The notes below the pieces were generated by a model. The model did no database searches and was not told the DNA's origin. It saw only the letters and a program-made list of their open reading frames with translations. The position numbers and the translations under genes were made by a program. A DNA stretch of 11,130 bases. Source: Thiotrichaceae bacterium (GTDB taxonomy: Bacteria > Pseudomonadota > Gammaproteobacteria > Thiotrichales > Thiotrichaceae). The DNA is taken from assembly GCA_015494435.1 (NCBI GenBank), contig WGBH01000272.1, positions 1-11,130 on the forward strand, written 5' to 3'. Positions 8,408-11,130 of this stretch are shown piece after piece (the stretch's first letter is position 1; each line of letters starts with the position of its first letter).

Positions 8408-8776
8408 TTAGGGGCTGAATTTCTTTTGCATATAACACCACTGTTTTTCTAACTGGCGAAGTATCTGCTCGTTACTCAACTGGAGTGCAACAGGACGACA
8501 CATAGCAATAATATCAAGAGGAGGGAGTTGATGCTGCTTATGTCTAAAACTCTCACGAAGCAGACGCTTAATACGGTTACGATCAACCGCACGTTTTGCA
8601 CTTTTTTTTGCTATAGCCAAGCCCAAACGAGGATGAGATTGATCATTTAATCTGACCAGCAATGTAAATGATTCATTACCAAAACGACGCGCATCAGCAA
8701 ATACATAACTGTACTGTTGTGCATTCAACAATCGAACTTCTCTTGGAAACGTTTGCCCTGATGGTGTCACTGGCAT
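8408..8776 (-). CDS. rnpA: Ribonuclease P protein component
   Basis: RnpA of 122 residues, the basic protein that binds the RNase P RNA and helps it recognise the pre-tRNA 5' leader. The N-terminal FPREVRLLNAQQYSYVF (10-26) and the RNR signature in KRAVDRNRIKRLLRESFR (61-78) are clear; the helix-rich C-terminus LSNEQILRQLEKQW is normal. It follows rpmH by 65 bases, the classical pairing. No Shine-Dalgarno is visible before this ATG (the upstream bases are A/T only), and no better start exists because homologous residues begin within about ten codons. In many relatives yidD follows directly; here the next gene is yidC. Confidence 0.96.
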   Translation of the reverse strand: MPVTPSGQTFPREVRLLNAQQYSYVFADARRFGNESFTLLVRLNDQSHPRLGLAIAKKSAKRAVDRNRIKRLLRESFRHKQHQLPPLDIIAMCRPVALQLSNEQILRQLEKQWCYMQKKFSP

Positions 8777-8838
8777 TAATTTATTTTGTTTAACAATATA
8801 AATACTTTCATTTGCCTATCTAAATCTTAGAAGAAGGT

Positions 8839-8973
8839 CTACGGACAAAGACGAGCACGACCTTTAGCACGACGTGATTTTATCACCTTACGACCACCAA
8901 CAGTACGCATACGAGAACGAAAACCGTGAGTGCGCGCACGCTTAATATTACTGGGTTGGAATGTTCTTTTCAT
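8839..8973 (-). CDS. rpmH: Large ribosomal subunit protein bL34
   Basis: A 44-residue, strongly basic protein, too short for usual ORF cut-offs. It starts MKRTFQPSNIKRARTHGF, continues with RSRMRTVGGRKVIKSRRAK and ends GRARLCP with a TAG stop. The MKRT(F/Y)QPS beginning and the GFR-RM-T-GGR core are diagnostic of L34, which binds 23S rRNA in the large subunit. It is the first gene of the minus-strand rpmH-rnpA-yidC-mnmE cluster and has a strong promoter about 80 bases upstream. It diverges from dnaA, as in Pseudomonas-type chromosomes. Confidence 0.98.
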   Translation of the reverse strand: MKRTFQPSNIKRARTHGFRSRMRTVGGRKVIKSRRAKGRARLCP

Positions 8974-9049
8974 GACTGATACCTAAATAATGCTGAAATA
9001 TTAAACCGTACAATAGTTCATTGAAATATTGCAAAGAGAAAAGGCGTGA

Positions 9050-9078
9050 AAAATAAGCCAAGAGCCAGCCATTGTCAA
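9050..9078 (-). promoter_or_regulatory. Sigma70 promoter of the rpmH operon
   Basis: On the minus strand a perfect -35 hexamer TTGACA (9073-9078) is followed after exactly 17 bases by TATTTT (9050-9055), which matches four of six -10 positions. This predicts transcription starting near 9043 and a leader of about 70 bases before rpmH. It is the best promoter-like sequence in the window, as expected for a ribosomal-protein operon. A DnaA box lies 21 bases upstream of the -35. Confidence 0.78.
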
Positions 9079-9099
9079 CTGTTTTAGGATTAATTTACT

Positions 9100-9108
9100 T
9101 GTGGATAA
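9100..9108 (-). promoter_or_regulatory. Consensus DnaA box upstream of rpmH
   Basis: TGTGGATAA on the plus strand, that is TTATCCACA on the minus strand, a perfect strong DnaA box. It is the only perfect box I find between rpmH and dnaA. Its place just upstream of the rpmH -35 and about 360 bases before dnaA would allow DnaA to influence rpmH transcription, to autoregulate dnaA, or to contact the downstream array. Which of these is true cannot be read from the sequence. Confidence 0.8.
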
Positions 9109-9270
9109 GTAAGCATTTGAAGTATTATGATGCGCTCTAAAATCATTAATACAGCATTGATCCCAGCTAGAATTTATTTTTTTCGGTCAAATAATAACGA
9201 TATTGATTAAAATTCTAATATCGCTACTTTACAAGCAAGACACTTCCTTAATTGTATTTTTTGTAATCAG

Positions 9271-9290
9271 TCAGGGGCAATTACCCCTGA
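9271..9290. repeat. Perfect 7-bp inverted repeat upstream of dnaA
   Basis: TCAGGGG and CCCCTGA are separated by six bases. This G+C-rich dyad stands out in an A+T-rich spacer. No T tract follows on either strand, so it is not a normal terminator; a protein-binding operator or a structured leader element is possible. Confidence 0.5.
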
Positions 9291-9346
9291 ACTAAAGAGA
9301 TTGTGCAAATATTCATGAAACAACTAAAAATAGTTAAAATTTTCTT

Positions 9347-9376
9347 TTGTCCCAGAATACTTGCACCGCCTCTTAT
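9347..9376 (+). promoter_or_regulatory. Tentative dnaA promoter
   Basis: TTGTCC (9347-9352) and TCTTAT (9371-9376) are 18 bases apart; TATAAA (9374-9379) is an alternative -10 but spaced too far. Transcription would start near 9383, giving a leader of about 85 bases that begins with the 9390-9409 stem-loop. Weak matches, so this is a candidate only. Confidence 0.25.
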
Positions 9377-9389
9377 AAAGAAACAGGAG

Positions 9390-9414
9390 CTTGAATCGTA
9401 AGATTCAAGATTTT
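9390..9414 (+). promoter_or_regulatory. GNRA stem-loop in the dnaA leader
   Basis: CTTGAATC (9390-9397) and GATTCAAG (9402-9409) form a perfect 8-bp stem closed by a GTAA loop, which in RNA is a C(GNRA)G tetraloop, followed by ATTTT. It lies about 55 bases before the dnaA ATG. It could be a weak attenuator or a 5' stabilising structure. The T run is short, so full termination is unlikely. Confidence 0.45.
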
Positions 9415-9467
9415 ATAAATCACGCTGTATTATCAAATATCACCTCTAATCAGTAAGGAAACGGATA

Positions 9468-10862
9468 ATGCTCTGGCAACAATGTTTAAAACATCTAGAA
9501 CAAGAGCTTCCAGATCAAGAAATAAACACATGGTTACGCACACTTCATGGTACACACGATGATCATGCACTTTTTTTATTAGCCCCAAATGAATTTGTAT
9601 TGCAATATGTAAAAGATCACTATTTACCTAGAATTAGTGACTGTGCGCGCACTATCACAACTAATAATAAAATTCAAGTTATTTTACAAATTGGCTCTTC
9701 AACACCTCTTTCTAATAAAACACCTGAATTAACGCAATCACAAGTAACAGGGGATGACAACAATCAACAGTTTCCCAAACCCACCGTATTAAGCTCTTTG
9801 GACTCATCATCCTCCCTCAATATAAAACATTTATTTACCAATAGTCTTAATCAAAATATGACCTTTGATAATTTTGTTGAAGGAAAATCAAATCAACTTG
9901 CACGTGCCTCTGCCTTACAAGTCAGTGAAAATCCAGGTCAATCTTTTAATCCTCTTTTTATTTATGGTAGCTCTGGATTAGGTAAAACACATTTGATACA
10001 TGCGATTGGTAATTCTATTTTAGAAAACAACAGTGACGCTCATGTAGTTTATTTAACCTCTGAGAATTTCGTCAATGATTTAGTTGGTGCATTACGCAAT
10101 AACCAAATAAATGAATTTAAAGCTTTTTATCGTTCTACAGATGCTTTACTTATTGATGATATTCAATTTTTTGCTGGAAAAACACGTTCTATGGAAGAAT
10201 TCTTTCATACCTTCAATACTTTATTAGAAGAACAAAAACAAATTATTCTTACCAGTGACAAATACCCACGTAATGTCGAAGGAATTGATGATCGTTTACG
10301 TACACGTCTTAATTCTGGTCTTACTGTTTCAATAGACCCACCCGACCTAGAAACACGGGTTGCAATACTACGTAAAAAGGCAGATGCTTTTTCATTAGTG
10401 TTACCAAATAACGTTGCTTTTTTCATTGCAGAACACTTCAATTCAAATGTACGCGATCTAGAAGGGGCTTTACAAAAGGTTGTCGCTACATTGCGTTTAC
10501 GCCATCTCAACAAAGTAACCCTCGACTTTGTACATGATGCTTTGCGTGATCAATTAGCCAATAACACAAAAAAAATCAGCATTGAAACCATTAAAAAAAC
10601 GGTTGCCCAACATTATAATATTCGCGTATCTGACCTTAATTCTTCTAAAAGAATACGTGTCATAGCAAGACCACGACAAATAGCGATGTCGTTATCCAAA
10701 GAATTAACGAGCCATAGTTATCCAGAAATAGGGAAAAATTTCGGTGGTAGAGATCATACAACGGTTATGCATGCCTGTAAAAAAGTAACCGAATTACGCC
10801 TTTTAGACCCATCAATAGAGGAGGGATATAATATTTTATATCGCACATTAGTTGATCAATAA
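9468..10862 (+). CDS. dnaA: Chromosomal replication initiator DnaA
   Basis: DnaA of 464 residues, the AAA+ initiator that binds DnaA boxes, opens the origin and loads DnaB. Domain I (1-75) begins LWQQCLKHLEQELP with the W-x-R-x-L motif at 22-26; a Ser/Asn/Gln-rich domain II linker covers about 76-127. Domain III starts at FDNFVEGKSNQLA (133-145) and has Walker A GSSGLGKT (167-174), Walker B LLIDDIQ (227-233), sensor 1 ILTSDKYP (260-267), the box VII arginine finger near Arg280 and sensor 2 NVRDLEGAL (327-335). Domain IV has RPRQIAMSLSKEL (401-413) and the GGRDHTTVMHA signature (426-436). Box VII reads RLNSGL where many relatives have RFGWGL. AAGGAAA lies 7 bases before the ATG. It is intact and flanked by DnaA boxes on both sides. 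Confidence 0.99.
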   Translation: MLWQQCLKHLEQELPDQEINTWLRTLHGTHDDHALFLLAPNEFVLQYVKDHYLPRISDCARTITTNNKIQVILQIGSSTPLSNKTPELTQSQVTGDDNNQQFPKPTVLSSLDSSSSLNIKHLFTNSLNQNMTFDNFVEGKSNQLARASALQVSENPGQSFNPLFIYGSSGLGKTHLIHAIGNSILENNSDAHVVYLTSENFVNDLVGALRNNQINEFKAFYRSTDALLIDDIQFFAGKTRSMEEFFHTFNTLLEEQKQIILTSDKYPRNVEGIDDRLRTRLNSGLTVSIDPPDLETRVAILRKKADAFSLVLPNNVAFFIAEHFNSNVRDLEGALQKVVATLRLRHLNKVTLDFVHDALRDQLANNTKKISIETIKKTVAQHYNIRVSDLNSSKRIRVIARPRQIAMSLSKELTSHSYPEIGKNFGGRDHTTVMHACKKVTELRLLDPSIEEGYNILYRTLVDQ

Positions 10863-10918
10863 CCTATCAATTTATAGTTTAATTTTTAAGCTAAAATAGA
10901 TCAAAATGTATACAATTA

Positions 10919-11059
10919 CCTGTGGATAAGTCTGTGGATAACCCTGTGGATATCCTGTGGATAAAATGTGGATAAGTCGGGATTCGCAGGTGGAAAAAAA
11001 AGTTATCCACATTTTATCCACAGGATATCCACAGGGTTATCCACAGGGTTATCAACAGG
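10919..11059. repeat. 57-bp near-perfect inverted repeat of DnaA boxes
   Basis: The arm 10919-10975 is the reverse complement of 11003-11059 with three mismatches. The inner 43 bases (10933-10975 against 11003-11045) match perfectly. The centre (10976-11002) is 27 bases and ends in an A8 tract. Each arm holds five DnaA boxes, facing opposite ways in the two arms, with start-to-start spacings of 12, 12, 11, 11 on the left and 11, 11, 12, 12 on the right. Confidence 0.97.
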
Positions 11060-11110
11060 CATTTTTCACATAAGTTATTGATATTAAAGTGGAAAAAAAA
11101 GTTATCCACA
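10990..11110. repeat. Direct repeat: GTGG + A8 + G + DnaA box (two copies)
   Basis: The same 22 bases occur at 10990-11011 and 11089-11110, 99 bases apart: GTGG, eight A, G, then TTATCCACA. One copy begins the right arm of the large inverted repeat and the other stands alone beyond it. Conservation of the A8 tract with the box suggests a functional unit, for example bent DNA next to a strong box, or a recent duplication. Confidence 0.93.
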
Positions 11111-11130
11111 GAAAAGTGCCTCCCCTACTA

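Larger units (their letters stand above)
8974..9467. other. rpmH-dnaA divergent intergenic region
   Basis: This 494-base A+T-rich spacer has no gene I can support. It contains the rpmH promoter (9050-9078), one consensus DnaA box (9100-9108), and three perfect short inverted repeats: CGATATT/AATATCG (9198-9204, 9217-9223), TCAGGGG/CCCCTGA (9271-9277, 9284-9290) and CTTGAATC/GATTCAAG (9390-9397, 9402-9409). In Pseudomonas and relatives the functional oriC is here with several boxes; here only one consensus box is seen, so the main box array has moved to, or always was on, the other side of dnaA. It may still take part in a bipartite origin. Confidence 0.6.
10863..11130. other. oriC: Probable replication origin (oriC) downstream of dnaA
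   Basis: About 57 bases of roughly 20 % G+C follow the dnaA stop and then eleven DnaA boxes. Boxes as TGTGGATAA on the plus strand: 10921-10929, 10933-10941, 10945-10953 (last base T), 10956-10964, 10967-10975. Boxes as TTATCCACA: 11003-11011, 11014-11022, 11025-11033 (ATATCCACA), 11037-11045, 11049-11057 (TTATCAACA), 11102-11110. Eight are perfect. Two A+T-rich segments (10863-10918 and about 11061-11089) are candidate unwinding elements. The site matches the dnaA-dnaN intergenic position of many bacterial origins; dnaN itself is beyond the window. GATC occurs only once (10899-10902), so Dam/SeqA-type control like that of E. coli is unlikely. Replication activity is inferred, not shown. Confidence 0.85.

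Noticed and set aside
9271..9290. Intrinsic terminator between rpmH and dnaA
   Set aside because: The stem is good but neither strand has a T tract after it, and both flanking genes are transcribed away from it.
8974..9467. Pseudomonas-type oriC in the rpmH-dnaA spacer
   Set aside because: Only one consensus DnaA box is present there, against eleven downstream of dnaA; a minor or regulatory role is more likely.
10921..11057. Regular short repeats resembling a CRISPR array
   Set aside because: The repeats are 9-base DnaA boxes with 2-3-base gaps and opposite orientations in the two halves; there are no spacers of CRISPR length and no cas genes.

Overview
The window is an A+T-rich stretch of a gammaproteobacterial chromosome containing the replication origin. 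The evidence is the order mnmE, yidC, rnpA, rpmH on the minus strand, then dnaA diverging on the plus strand, then a dense array of DnaA boxes where dnaN would be expected. The protein sequences (DnaA, MnmE ending CIGK, YidC with a large periplasmic domain) are of the gammaproteobacterial type. GatCAB, an orphan two-CBS-domain protein and a rhodanese with a CPPFC element suggest a non-enteric lineage, perhaps near sulfur-oxidising or methylotrophic groups. That placement is inference and weak.

Layout from left to right. Positions 1-339 hold no recognisable gene: there is an open frame entering from the left edge and a plus-strand terminator-like hairpin. Positions 340-4381 carry a minus-strand cluster read gatC, gatA, gatB, then a rhodanese-domain gene. 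GatCAB makes Asn-tRNA(Asn) and/or Gln-tRNA(Gln) by transamidation. Positions 4382-4608 are a divergent intergenic region. The CBS-domain gene (4609-5196, plus) converges on mnmE, with a long stem-loop between them.

Positions 5275-8973 are the conserved minus-strand operon rpmH, rnpA, yidC, mnmE: ribosomal protein L34, the RNase P protein, the membrane insertase and the tRNA U34-modifying GTPase. yidD, normally between rnpA and yidC, is absent; only 80 bases separate the two genes. A strong sigma70-type promoter (TTGACA, 17 bases, TATTTT) precedes rpmH, with a consensus DnaA box just upstream.

The 494-base rpmH-dnaA spacer contains that single box plus several short perfect inverted repeats. 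dnaA itself is intact. After it come about 57 very A+T-rich bases and then eleven DnaA boxes. Ten form two opposed five-box arrays in a 57-bp near-perfect inverted repeat with mirror-symmetric spacing, and an eleventh sits in a repeated unit with an A8 tract. This is the most striking element of the window and the most likely core of oriC; the window ends just beyond it. The remaining genes are ordinary housekeeping genes, and I see no mobile element, CRISPR array, tRNA or rRNA.
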